The translations under genes and the position numbers were made by a program. Shown here one piece after another: positions 17,756 to 24,983 of a DNA stretch of 64,000 bases (the stretch's first letter is position 1; each line of letters begins with the position of its first letter). The stretch comes from UBA4877 sp002399345 (GTDB lineage: Bacteria; Bacillota; Thermoanaerobacteria; Thermoanaerobacterales; UBA4877), in contig DAIORT010000001.1 in assembly GCA_036752905.1 (NCBI GenBank), forward strand, positions 401,569-465,568, read 5' to 3'. Under the pieces are notes generated by a model, which worked only from the letters and a program-made list of their open reading frames with translations, ran no database searches and was not told where the DNA came from.

Positions 17756-18784
17756 TTATGCCGACGGCCAAATTGAAGGGAACAATCCAAAACCCGATCC
17801 TACTAAAGCAATAATTAAAATCAAGCCAATACATTTTAGCGGAGTCCATCCTCGTTTAGATAAGAAAAAGTATAGTAATAACGTCAAACCCAGGGGTATT
17901 AACTGTGGCATAACACCGTCTAATATCTCTTGGATATCTATCATAACATCTTGTGTTTCATTTTTATTAAATGTAATCTCATATTTCCCATTATCTAATT
18001 CAGTAACGGCAGCATTTTCCTGTAATTCTTCAGTGAGGTTGCCCTTGCTATCTTTTTTATAAAGCATTTCATCATAGCTTGGGATCTCTTCTTTTGAAAC
18101 AACGGTTGTCACCGGAACGGCTACACTTGTGGTGCCGTTGGGAATCTTGACATCCAGTGTCGTCGCACCATATACGCAGGTCAAAGAACCAACGATAAAT
18201 ATGCCTAGAATACTGGCCGCTCTTGTAAATTCCTTGGCATTTTGAGTTAACAAACCAATAGCATCCGTACCGAGTTTGTAAGACCAATTCATCAGGAAAT
18301 ACCGGATTGCGAACTGTGCCACGTTAAAAATCAAAAGGAAAATAAACGGCGCCGCCGCATTCCCATCTATCGCCATATTGGAAGTAATTCCTGCTGTTAT
18401 AGGAACAAGTGTAAACCAAAATAGTGCATCACCAATACCGCCCAACGGTCCCATCGCCGATACACGGACTGCACGAATCGTCGGTATGTCCGCTTTATTT
18501 TGTTCCAGTGATAAAACAATACCCATAACGAAGGTTACCAAAAAGGGATGCGTATTGAAAAACTCCAGGTTATGACTCATAGAGGCAGCTAAATCGTCTT
18601 TATTTGTATGAATCTTTTCCAGACCGGGCAAAATACTAAAAAGCCAGCCACCGGCCTGCATACGCTCATAGTTAAAGGAGGCCTGTAAAAACAGCGACCG
18701 CCAGACCATCTTATTTAATGTTTTTTGATCTAACTGTTCGGCAGGGGTTTGGTCCTTATAATGATCAGGAATATTATATGCCAT
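17756..18784 (-). CDS. PTS mannose-family (amino sugar) IID component
   Basis: The 342-residue protein is a IID subunit of the mannose/fructose/sorbose superfamily. It has the typical N-terminal LFLQASFNYERMQAGGWLFSILPGL, the MGPLGGIGDALFW loop and C-terminal membrane helices. An inserted hydrophilic stretch (about residues 215–290, SVAVPVTTVVSKEE … KNETQDVMIDI) is longer than in short family members. GGAGGTGAAGAGG precedes the ATG at 18784, inside the end of the IIC gene (11-nt overlap). With IIC it forms the membrane channel. Confidence 0.92.
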   Translation of the reverse strand: MAYNIPDHYKDQTPAEQLDQKTLNKMVWRSLFLQASFNYERMQAGGWLFSILPGLEKIHTNKDDLAASMSHNLEFFNTHPFLVTFVMGIVLSLEQNKADIPTIRAVRVSAMGPLGGIGDALFWFTLVPITAGITSNMAIDGNAAAPFIFLLIFNVAQFAIRYFLMNWSYKLGTDAIGLLTQNAKEFTRAASILGIFIVGSLTCVYGATTLDVKIPNGTTSVAVPVTTVVSKEEIPSYDEMLYKKDSKGNLTEELQENAAVTELDNGKYEITFNKNETQDVMIDIQEILDGVMPQLIPLGLTLLLYFFLSKRGWTPLKCIGLILIIALVGSGFGLFPSIWPSA

Positions 18785-19574
18785 CCTCTTCACCTCCATC
18801 TGCATTTGCAGTAGCTGTCTTAAACTTAGACTGAATCTGATAATCCCAGAAAGCCAGTGCAAAACCGATTAACGCCAGAATAATCAATGCCGGGCCTTGC
18901 AGACTCGGTGCAGCCATCACGATTGCGGCCATACCAAATCCCATTAAGAAAAATCCCCACATATCACGGGATACCATCATTTTAAGTAAAATAGCAAATC
19001 CTACATACCTCATCATACCGCCGGCCGCAGTAAGACCGCTCATTAGCCAGTCGGGAATGGCACTTACAACCCGTTGCCCAAAAGTTGCGCCGCCAATAAA
19101 GAATAAAACGACAATTACTCCAAATACAGTTCCCAAAATCAACATTGCAATATAGTTGATTTTTTCAATTCCCCTGGGATTAGCCTCATGAGCATATTTA
19201 TCCGCCACTGTCATGGCAGGTGACATCAATGAAAAAATCAATGTAACGGCATATTGTCCCAAAAGTGAGAAAGGAATTGCCGTAGCTACAGCGGCAGCAG
19301 GTTTTAATCCTAAAGAAATTGATAAAATCGTTGCCATAATACCGCCGATTATCGGGTCTGGAGGTTGTGCTCCTCCGACAGGCATGTTTCCTATCGTCAT
19401 TAGTTGGTAAGTACCACCGACTATCAAACCTGTTTTTAGATCACCTAAAATAAGTCCTATGATTGGACCGGTGACAATTGGTTGATATAATGATTCCAAA
19501 AAGCTATAATGGTCGATAGAAGTGATAAATGTCACAAGGAAAACTAAAATGATTTGAAGAATGCTATAATTCAT
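18774..19574 (-). CDS. PTS mannose-family IIC component (AgaW/SorA-like)
   Basis: The 266-residue membrane protein has the IIC hallmark IVTGPIIGLILGDLKTGLIVGGTYQL followed by the MPVGGAQPPDPIIGGIMAT loop and further helices. It transports the sugar while IIB phosphorylates it. I start at ATG 19574, where AGGGGG is nine bases away; the GTG at 19580 would be too close. The operon order IIA–YajC–IIB–IIC–IID and the neighbouring AgaS suggest galactosamine/N-acetylgalactosamine, but other amino sugars remain possible. Confidence 0.92.
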   Translation of the reverse strand: MNYSILQIILVFLVTFITSIDHYSFLESLYQPIVTGPIIGLILGDLKTGLIVGGTYQLMTIGNMPVGGAQPPDPIIGGIMATILSISLGLKPAAAVATAIPFSLLGQYAVTLIFSLMSPAMTVADKYAHEANPRGIEKINYIAMLILGTVFGVIVVLFFIGGATFGQRVVSAIPDWLMSGLTAAGGMMRYVGFAILLKMMVSRDMWGFFLMGFGMAAIVMAAPSLQGPALIILALIGFALAFWDYQIQSKFKTATANADGGEEDGI

Positions 19575-19601
19575 TTTCACTTACCCCCTATCCGGTATTA
19601 T

Positions 19602-20084
19602 CTACCGAAATAATTTATTAACATCCTCAACAGCTGTTGTCGGCACCCTCTGTATTTCTAATTCCACACCCGCCTCCTTTAATTTCTTGAAGGCTTCCAC
19701 GTCTTTATCATCAACAGCCACACATGTTGCCACCTGACGCTTGCCTTCAGACATATGCATGTTCCCGATGTTTACTTTTTTTATAGGCACACCTCCTTTG
19801 ATCAAAGTCAGTAAATCCTGAGGAGTCTCTACAATAATGAAAATTTTTTGCCTTGGTGAGGCTTTATGTATAATATTGATTGTCTTTTGTAAACTAAAAT
19901 ATCTTGTTTGTGTACCGCTGGGCGCGGCCATATCCATAAGTCCCTGCCTAAGCTTATCGTTTGCTACCTTATCATTTGCTACCAAGATGAGGTTGGCTCC
20001 GATTGTACTGTTCCATTGGGTTGCAACCTGACCATGGATAAGGCGGTTATCAATCCTTGTTAATAAAATTTTAGGTTCAGACAT
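19602..20084 (-). CDS. PTS mannose-family IIB component
   Basis: The 160-residue cytoplasmic IIB subunit carries the phosphorylated histidine in RIDNRLIHGQVATQW (near residue 15) and the family block IGNMHMSEGKRQV. It passes phosphate from IIA to the incoming sugar. GGAGGGATATAGG lies directly upstream of ATG 20084; an in-frame ATG five codons earlier lacks support. Confidence 0.93.
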   Translation of the reverse strand: MSEPKILLTRIDNRLIHGQVATQWNSTIGANLILVANDKVANDKLRQGLMDMAAPSGTQTRYFSLQKTINIIHKASPRQKIFIIVETPQDLLTLIKGGVPIKKVNIGNMHMSEGKRQVATCVAVDDKDVEAFKKLKEAGVELEIQRVPTTAVEDVNKLFR

Positions 20085-20103
20085 CCTATATCCCTCCAAG
20101 TAT

Positions 20104-20382
20104 TTATTTAATAATCCTGGAAATCGAATAGCGCGAAACCTCCATTATCGCTCCGGACTCAATCTGTAAATCAACTGTTTCCGTGTCTATTCTCTTTATA
20201 ATTCCTATAATGCCGCTTGTCAGCTCCACCTTTTGATCCTTTTTCAAATTCTCATGTAACTCCTTAAAATGTTTCTTTTGCTTATTAACACCTTTAGAAC
20301 TGATAAAATAATAAATAATTGCTATGATAACTAATAAAACAGCCACAACAAGTGACGCAGCTACAATCATTTGTCCAAACAT
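20104..20382 (-). CDS. YajC-like small membrane protein inside the PTS operon
   Basis: The 92-residue protein has one N-terminal transmembrane helix (about residues 7–28). A basic stretch follows, then the YajC core phrase KVELTSGIIGIIKRIDTETVDLQI. YajC normally sits beside SecDF, but here its start codon overlaps the IIA stop by one base and IIB follows 19 nt later. YajC-like genes are known in some mannose-family PTS operons. It may help insert or stabilise the IIC/IID complex, which is inference. It may not be the general YajC. Confidence 0.8.
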   Translation of the reverse strand: MFGQMIVAASLVVAVLLVIIAIIYYFISSKGVNKQKKHFKELHENLKKDQKVELTSGIIGIIKRIDTETVDLQIESGAIMEVSRYSISRIIK

Positions 20383-20819
20383 TAAATCCCCTCTCCTCCT
20401 TCGCCCCGGGAATCTTCTTTAATTCGTAATTGAGCATGTGCAAGACCCTGCCGGCCCGTTTCAATCAGCTTATCTGAAAAGGTTTTCACATCACCTTCAT
20501 TTAACCGTGAAACAGAGCTTTCAACTAATAGCGGCAAATTTGTACCCGATATGACCTCAACATTTTTGAATTCACGTGCCGCAAGCATCGCTGTTTGAAA
20601 TGGTGTTCCACCCATTAAATCTGAAAAGATAACGACACCATCACAAGACTGTGAAAGCGTGCGGATTTTCTTGCTCATATCCTCCTTGAATGATTCCAGC
20701 GGTTCATCTTCAAAAAACGGTACTGCATAAAAGTTTTCCTGGGGTCCGGCAATCATCTCCACAGCATCTTTAATCCCTGTAGAAAAACGTCCATGCCCGG
20801 TAAGTATGTAGCCAATCAT
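20382..20819 (-). CDS. PTS mannose-family IIA component
   Basis: The 145-residue IIA domain begins MIGYILTGHGRFSTG with the phosphoacceptor at H9, and contains FSDLMGGTPFQTA, typical of EIIA-Man. It receives phosphate from HPr and hands it to IIB. I start at 20819 because the domain begins exactly there; an in-frame start 26 codons upstream would cover the promoter and operator. It is the first gene of the operon. Confidence 0.93.
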   Translation of the reverse strand: MIGYILTGHGRFSTGIKDAVEMIAGPQENFYAVPFFEDEPLESFKEDMSKKIRTLSQSCDGVVIFSDLMGGTPFQTAMLAAREFKNVEVISGTNLPLLVESSVSRLNEGDVKTFSDKLIETGRQGLAHAQLRIKEDSRGEGGEGI

Positions 20820-20846
20820 TACAGAATCGCCCTTTCCGTTCTTAAC

Positions 20847-20894
20847 TGGTAGTAACCACAACCCAAGTATAAGCGTTTCCAGCAACAATGTCAA
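20847..20894 (-). promoter_or_regulatory. PTS operon promoter with GntR operator
   Basis: On the minus strand a perfect TTGACA (20889–20894) is followed after exactly 17 bp by TATACT (20866–20871). Seven bases beyond lies the palindrome TGGTTACTACCA (20847–20858), with TGGT/ACCA arms like NagR/DasR-type sites. It matches the gntR site at 11 of 12 positions. Confidence 0.8.
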
Positions 20895-20940
20895 CACATA
20901 TATTTAATTTTTCAAAAAGTGTCACATACCTAAAAACAAC

Positions 20941-20974
20941 AAAAAAGGCCTGCAATAAACAGGTCGTTTTATCG
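20941..20974 (-). terminator. Terminator of rnpB
   Basis: On the minus strand GACCTG and CAGGCC close a 7-nt loop, with one weak pair, followed by TTTTTTG. It lies just past the 3' end of the RNase P RNA. Confidence 0.6.
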
Positions 20975-20977
20975 TTA

Positions 20978-21314
20978 AAGTATGAGTAAGTCTGTAAGCC
21001 GAGTTCTGTTTTGGATAGTCATCTATCTAGGACGGCAGTTGCCTGCTATCTCAAGCAGCATACCCGGGGGCGTGGCGGGCCGCCACATATGCTCCCCTAT
21101 TTGCCTTGCTCCAGGTGGGGTTTACATAGCCGGTCAGTCGCCTGGCCGCTGGTGAGCTCTTGCCTCGCCTTTCCACCCTTACCACTTTCGTGGCGGTATA
21201 TTTCTGTTGCACTTTCCTAGGAGTCACCTCCACTGGGTGTTACCCAGCACCCTGCCCTGCGGAGCTCGGACTTTCCTCGTGCATAGCACGCGACCATCCG
21301 GCTTACTCATACTC
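20978..21314 (-). ncRNA. rnpB: RNase P RNA
   Basis: The minus strand shows conserved RNase P RNA sequences: GAGGAAAGTCCGAGCTC near the 5' end, GGGTAAGGGTGG-like and GGTAAACCCC-like core segments (here AAAGTGGTAAGGGTGGAAAG and TGTAAACCCCACC), and ACAGAACTCGGCTTACAG at the 3' end. The termini pair as helix P1 (GTATGAGTAAG with CTTACTCATAC). The RNA is about 335 nt and matures tRNA 5' ends with the protein RnpA. A long open frame on the plus strand here is not a gene. Confidence 0.97.
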
Positions 21315-21326
21315 TAAAGACATATT

Positions 21327-21355
21327 ATATTATCATTTTTTTCGTAGTTTGTCAA
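21327..21355 (-). promoter_or_regulatory. Promoter of rnpB
   Basis: On the minus strand a perfect TTGACA (21350–21355) and TAATAT (21327–21332) are separated by 17 bp. They lie about 13 bp upstream of the RNA's 5' helix. Confidence 0.65.
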
Positions 21356-21377
21356 TCAATGCACTACCACTTCAATT

Positions 21378-21788
21378 TTACAGGCCGCTGCTGTCACATT
21401 CTTCATCCATGGCTTTGTTTGCCAGTTTGTCTGCTTCTTTATTATCCTTTCTCATCACGTGCCGTATCTCAAAATAGTCAAATTCCCTTATGATATTCTT
21501 AATATCTTTGTATAACGGTTTTAAGCCTTCATTTTTAACCCTGTATTCACCTTTAATCTGTTTTACGACCAACTCACTGTCCATAATAACGGACACATGC
21601 TTTTCACCCAAATCTTCCGCCCGCATGAGGGCTTCCTTGAGGGCCGTGTACTCCGCTATATTATTGGTGGTTATACCTATATACTTATAAATCTGCTCTT
21701 TATTGCCGTCGTCCTTTTCTATTACAACGCCTATTCCGGCTTTGCCGGGGTTACCTCTTGAACCGCCATCTGTATGTATTGTAAGCAT
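21378..21788 (-). CDS. Ribonuclease H-like protein (RNase HI family)
   Basis: The 136-residue protein carries the four acidic residues of the RNase HI site: D7 (IHTDGGSRGNPG), E46 (NNIAEYTAL), D70 (IMDSELV) and D120 (NKEADKLANKA). It lacks the basic protrusion of E. coli RNase HI, like archaeal/Bacillus YpdQ-type members. It should cleave RNA in RNA–DNA hybrids. It follows the Nif3-like gene by 9 nt. Confidence 0.9.
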   Translation of the reverse strand: MLTIHTDGGSRGNPGKAGIGVVIEKDDGNKEQIYKYIGITTNNIAEYTALKEALMRAEDLGEKHVSVIMDSELVVKQIKGEYRVKNEGLKPLYKDIKNIIREFDYFEIRHVMRKDNKEADKLANKAMDEECDSSGL

Positions 21789-21797
21789 ATTCTCCTC

Positions 21798-22916
21798 CTA
21801 ATAGGTCACAAAAGGATCCATATTTGTATGCGACTCTATAACCTCACAATCAAGCTTTTCTTCTGAGGCAGCCTCCCGCAGGTAATCTGACAGGAAAGAT
21901 ACAACATTTTTCTCCGTACCATAGTGCCCGGCATCAATAACGGCCAGGCCAACAGCCTTGGCATCCCTGTACTGATGATATGATACGTCCCCCGTCACCA
22001 AAAGGTCTGCCCCCGCAAAATGAGCCGCGGACACATAGCTTCCGCCCGACCCATTAACAACAGCAACCTTTTTAACCCTTTTATCGATGTCCCCGCCTAT
22101 TTTAAGCTCTTTTATACCGAGCCTTTCCTTTACCTTGAGGGCATACTCAAAAGGATTGCATTCACCTTCCGTACATCCTATCCGTCCAATCCCGTATGCT
22201 TCGCCTCTATTTTTAAGAGGATATATGTCATAGGCCACCTCTTCATAAGGGTGTACCTTTATTGCGGCAGAAAGAACCTTTTTAACCAGTCTGTCGGGCA
22301 CAATCGTTTCAACACGGTATTCATCGGCTTTCTCCAGATTGCCCTCCTTGCCCAGAAACGGATGCGTTCCCTCATGGGGCAGAAAGGATCCCGTACCCTC
22401 CGACATAAATGTACAGTGACTGTAGTTTCCTATATAACCTGCTCCAGCATTTCCCATAGCATCCCTTACAACCTCTTCATATCCCTTAGGTACATAAATA
22501 ACTAGTTTTTTATATGTTTCGTATCCGGATACATCAAGCACAGCTGGGTCTTTAAGGCCGAGCATCTCGGCCACATGATGGTTGAGACCGTTTATAGAAG
22601 AGTCAAGATTGGTATGGCATGAATACAGATCTATGCCGCTGTCTATAAGCTTGTATATATACCTGCCCTGAGGGGTATCCGTCCTGACATTTTTAACAGC
22701 GTTAAAAATCAATGGATGATGCGTTATTATAAGGTCTGCTTTATTCTTTACCGCTTCTTTAAAGACCTCATCGTCAAATTCAAGGCTCACCAGTATCCTG
22801 GATATGTCCCTGTCATACTTCCCCACCATGAGTCCTACATTATCCCATTCCTCCGCACAGTATTTAGGCGCGATCCTCTCAATTAAGCTAAATATTGTCT
22901 GTGCTTTTGTACTCAT
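21798..22916 (-). CDS. Nif3-like dinuclear metal-centre hexameric protein
   Basis: The 372-residue protein is the long Nif3/YqfO form. Metal ligands are visible in LIITHHPLIF and SCHTNLDSS in the N-terminal half and in DVSYHQ … IDAGHYGTEK in the C-terminal half. A CutA/PII-like insertion (about residues 125–230, ending VHPYEEVAYDIY) separates the two. Function is not established; GTP cyclohydrolase-like activity has been proposed for relatives. Its start overlaps the trmK end by 29 nt, the usual arrangement. Confidence 0.93.
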   Translation of the reverse strand: MSTKAQTIFSLIERIAPKYCAEEWDNVGLMVGKYDRDISRILVSLEFDDEVFKEAVKNKADLIITHHPLIFNAVKNVRTDTPQGRYIYKLIDSGIDLYSCHTNLDSSINGLNHHVAEMLGLKDPAVLDVSGYETYKKLVIYVPKGYEEVVRDAMGNAGAGYIGNYSHCTFMSEGTGSFLPHEGTHPFLGKEGNLEKADEYRVETIVPDRLVKKVLSAAIKVHPYEEVAYDIYPLKNRGEAYGIGRIGCTEGECNPFEYALKVKERLGIKELKIGGDIDKRVKKVAVVNGSGGSYVSAAHFAGADLLVTGDVSYHQYRDAKAVGLAVIDAGHYGTEKNVVSFLSDYLREAASEEKLDCEVIESHTNMDPFVTY

Positions 22917-23574
22917 TCAAAATCCCCTCCAGTTTAAATATTTTATCCTTTAGTTTAGCCTTTGCACGGATATCCGTAGTGCTATTGTATATGTATCGAT
23001 ATCTTTCAATAATTTGATATGTATATTTACCAAGGAGCGGGTCTTTCTTTTCTATAAGCTTCTCACCTACATCATTAAACACCTCGTCACGGACCTTTTG
23101 CGGGCTGCCTGCCCGGCATACGAATATCCTGTATATCCTGCCGCCGTCTTCCACTAATTCCTCATCCATTATATCAAATCCGTTAACACATAACCACCTG
23201 GATAAGTATGCAGGATACTGCATAGGCTGCAATATGAGCTTTCCGCAGGTGCGTGCCTGCGTACAGTTAATAATCTCCGCGATGAGCGGTCCCCCCATAC
23301 CGGCTACAACAATCTGATTAGCCTCACCGTGCCTTAAGACGGCCAGGCCGCTGCCCAGACGCAGATTTATTTTGCTCTCAAGATTGCATTTTTTCACCAG
23401 CACCCTTGCCTTTCCTAAAGATGCAATGCGGTTGTCGCTGGCAATGGCAAAGGGAATAATACCCTTAAGAATGAGATATACGGGAAGCTTGCCATGATCG
23501 GTACCAATATCGGCCAGGCCTGCCGCTGGTGTAACCTTATGGGATATGGCAAGAAGTCTGCCGGATAATTTCAT
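22888..23574 (-). CDS. trmK: tRNA (adenine22-N1)-methyltransferase
   Basis: The 228-residue class I methyltransferase has the SAM motif LADIGTDHGKLPVYL and the following VVAGMGGPLI block typical of TrmK (YqfN). It methylates A22 of tRNA at N1. ATG 23574 follows GGAGGAAAAA; an in-frame start 16 codons earlier lacks support. It is cotranscribed with the nif3-like gene. Confidence 0.93.
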   Translation of the reverse strand: MKLSGRLLAISHKVTPAAGLADIGTDHGKLPVYLILKGIIPFAIASDNRIASLGKARVLVKKCNLESKINLRLGSGLAVLRHGEANQIVVAGMGGPLIAEIINCTQARTCGKLILQPMQYPAYLSRWLCVNGFDIMDEELVEDGGRIYRIFVCRAGSPQKVRDEVFNDVGEKLIEKKDPLLGKYTYQIIERYRYIYNSTTDIRAKAKLKDKIFKLEGILNEYKSTDNI

Positions 23575-23625
23575 TTTTTCCTCCAAAACAAAAAGGAGTG
23601 CAAATGCACCCCTTGTTATCATTTA

Positions 23626-23701
23626 TGGTGGGCCTTCAGGGACTCGAACCCCAGACCGATCGGTTATGAGCCGACTGCTCTGCCAACTGAGCTAAAGGCC
23701 C
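23626..23701 (-). tRNA. tRNA-Met (CAU), elongator type
   Basis: The 76-nt cloverleaf reads GGGCCTTTAGCTCAGTTGGC at the 5' end. It has a D-stem GCTC/GAGC, anticodon loop CTCATAA, a GGTTCGAGTCC T-arm and an encoded CCA. The acceptor stem GGGCCTT/AAGGCCC is perfect. The sequence fits elongator methionine tRNA of Clostridia. An isoleucine tRNA read through lysidine-CAU is the alternative. Confidence 0.93.
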
Positions 23702-23702
23702 T

Positions 23703-23777
23703 TGGCTCCCCAGGCAGGGCTCGAACCTGCAACCTACCGGTTAACAGCCGGTCGCTCCACCATTGAGCTACTGAGGA
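23703..23777 (-). tRNA. tRNA-Asn (GUU)
   Basis: The 75-nt cloverleaf reads TCCTCAGTAGCTCAATGGT at the 5' end. Its anticodon loop is CTGTTAA (anticodon GTT), it has a GGTTCGAGCCC T-arm, and CCA is encoded. It lies one base from the tRNA-Met gene. Confidence 0.94.
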
Positions 23778-23858
23778 ATATCAACAAATGCTATTATAAA
23801 GCATGTAATTTAATTTGTCAATAATATAAAAAAGAAAAGGCCTACAAAATAGTAAGCT

Positions 23859-24983
23859 TCATTCTAAGAAATCCTTTAATTTTTTGCTTCTGCTCGGATG
23901 CCTCAGCTTACGCAAGGCCTTTGCTTCAATCTGCCTTATTCTTTCCCGTGTAACATTAAACTCCTTACCGACCTCTTCCAACGTCCGTGCCCTTCCGTCA
24001 TCCAGACCAAATCTCAGCCTTAATACTTTCTCCTCTCGCGGAGTAAGCGTGTCCAAAACATCTTTCAGCTGTTCCTTTAGCATCAGAAATGTTGCGGCAT
24101 CAGCCGGTGCAGGTGCCTCATCATCCGGAATAAAATCACCCAGATGGCTGTCCTCTTCTTCTCCAATAGGTGTTTCCAAAGACACAGGTTCCTGAGCAAT
24201 CTTCATTATCTCCCTGACCTTATCCACACTTACATCCATCTCTTTAGCAATCTCCTCCGGCGTAGGCTCTCTGCCCAGACGCTGCAGAAGCTGCCGTGAT
24301 ACCCTTATAAATCTATTTATCGTCTCCACCATATGGACAGGTATTCTTATAGTTCTGGCCTGATCAGCAATAGATCGCGTGATAGCCTGCCTTATCCACC
24401 AGGTAGCGTAGGTACTAAATTTAAAACCCTTTCTGTAATCAAACTTCTCCACTGCTTTAATAAGACCCAGGTTGCCCTCTTGTATCAGATCAAGAAACAG
24501 CATGCCCCTGCCTACATACCTTTTAGCTATACTGACCACAAGCCTAAGATTGGCTTCGGCCAGCTTCTTTTTAGCCTCTTCATCACCAGCCTCAATCCTC
24601 TTTGCAAGTTTAACCTCCACATCTGGTGTAAGAAGCGGTATTTTACCTATTTCCTTTAGATACATTCGCACCGGGTCATCAACATTTACACCCTCCGGTA
24701 CGGAAAGGTCTAATTTCTCATTGGATTTATGTTTTCCATTTTTGTTTGAGTCCTCCAGTGTATCATTAGAATTATGCGATGAATCAGTATTCCCATCATC
24801 CTCATTATCTATAACATCTATGCCTAGTGATTCAAATAAATCATATATTTTATCTATCTTATCCGAATTTATGTCCAGATGAGATAAGACATCATTTATC
24901 TCACTGAAGGTGAGAAATCCCTTCTTTTTACCAAGCTTAATAAGCTCTTTAACATTCTTAATGTCATTCTCATTTTCTGACAT
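23859..24983 (-). CDS. rpoD: Primary sigma factor (sigma-70/SigA)
   Basis: The 374-residue protein has a short region 1.1 (residues 1–80) and an acidic/asparagine-rich linker. Region 1.2 is DPVRMYLKEIGKIPLLT. Region 2 contains MLFLDLIQEGNLGLIKAVEKF and FSTYATWWIRQAI, region 3 ARTIRIPVHMVETINR, and region 4 TPREEKVLRLRFGLDDG plus VTRERIRQIEAKALRKL. It is the housekeeping sigma factor. Its start overlaps the dnaG end by 14 nt, the classical dnaG–rpoD operon. Confidence 0.98.
   Translation of the reverse strand: MSENENDIKNVKELIKLGKKKGFLTFSEINDVLSHLDINSDKIDKIYDLFESLGIDVIDNEDDGNTDSSHNSNDTLEDSNKNGKHKSNEKLDLSVPEGVNVDDPVRMYLKEIGKIPLLTPDVEVKLAKRIEAGDEEAKKKLAEANLRLVVSIAKRYVGRGMLFLDLIQEGNLGLIKAVEKFDYRKGFKFSTYATWWIRQAITRSIADQARTIRIPVHMVETINRFIRVSRQLLQRLGREPTPEEIAKEMDVSVDKVREIMKIAQEPVSLETPIGEEEDSHLGDFIPDDEAPAPADAATFLMLKEQLKDVLDTLTPREEKVLRLRFGLDDGRARTLEEVGKEFNVTRERIRQIEAKALRKLRHPSRSKKLKDFLE

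Noticed and set aside
21051..21477. Open frames across the RNase P RNA on both strands
   Set aside because: The conserved RNA motifs and pairing termini explain the sequence; the frames are incidental.
23626..23701. Initiator tRNA-Met
   Set aside because: The 5' base pairs with the end of the acceptor stem (G–C), whereas initiator tRNAs have a mismatch there. It is the elongator type.
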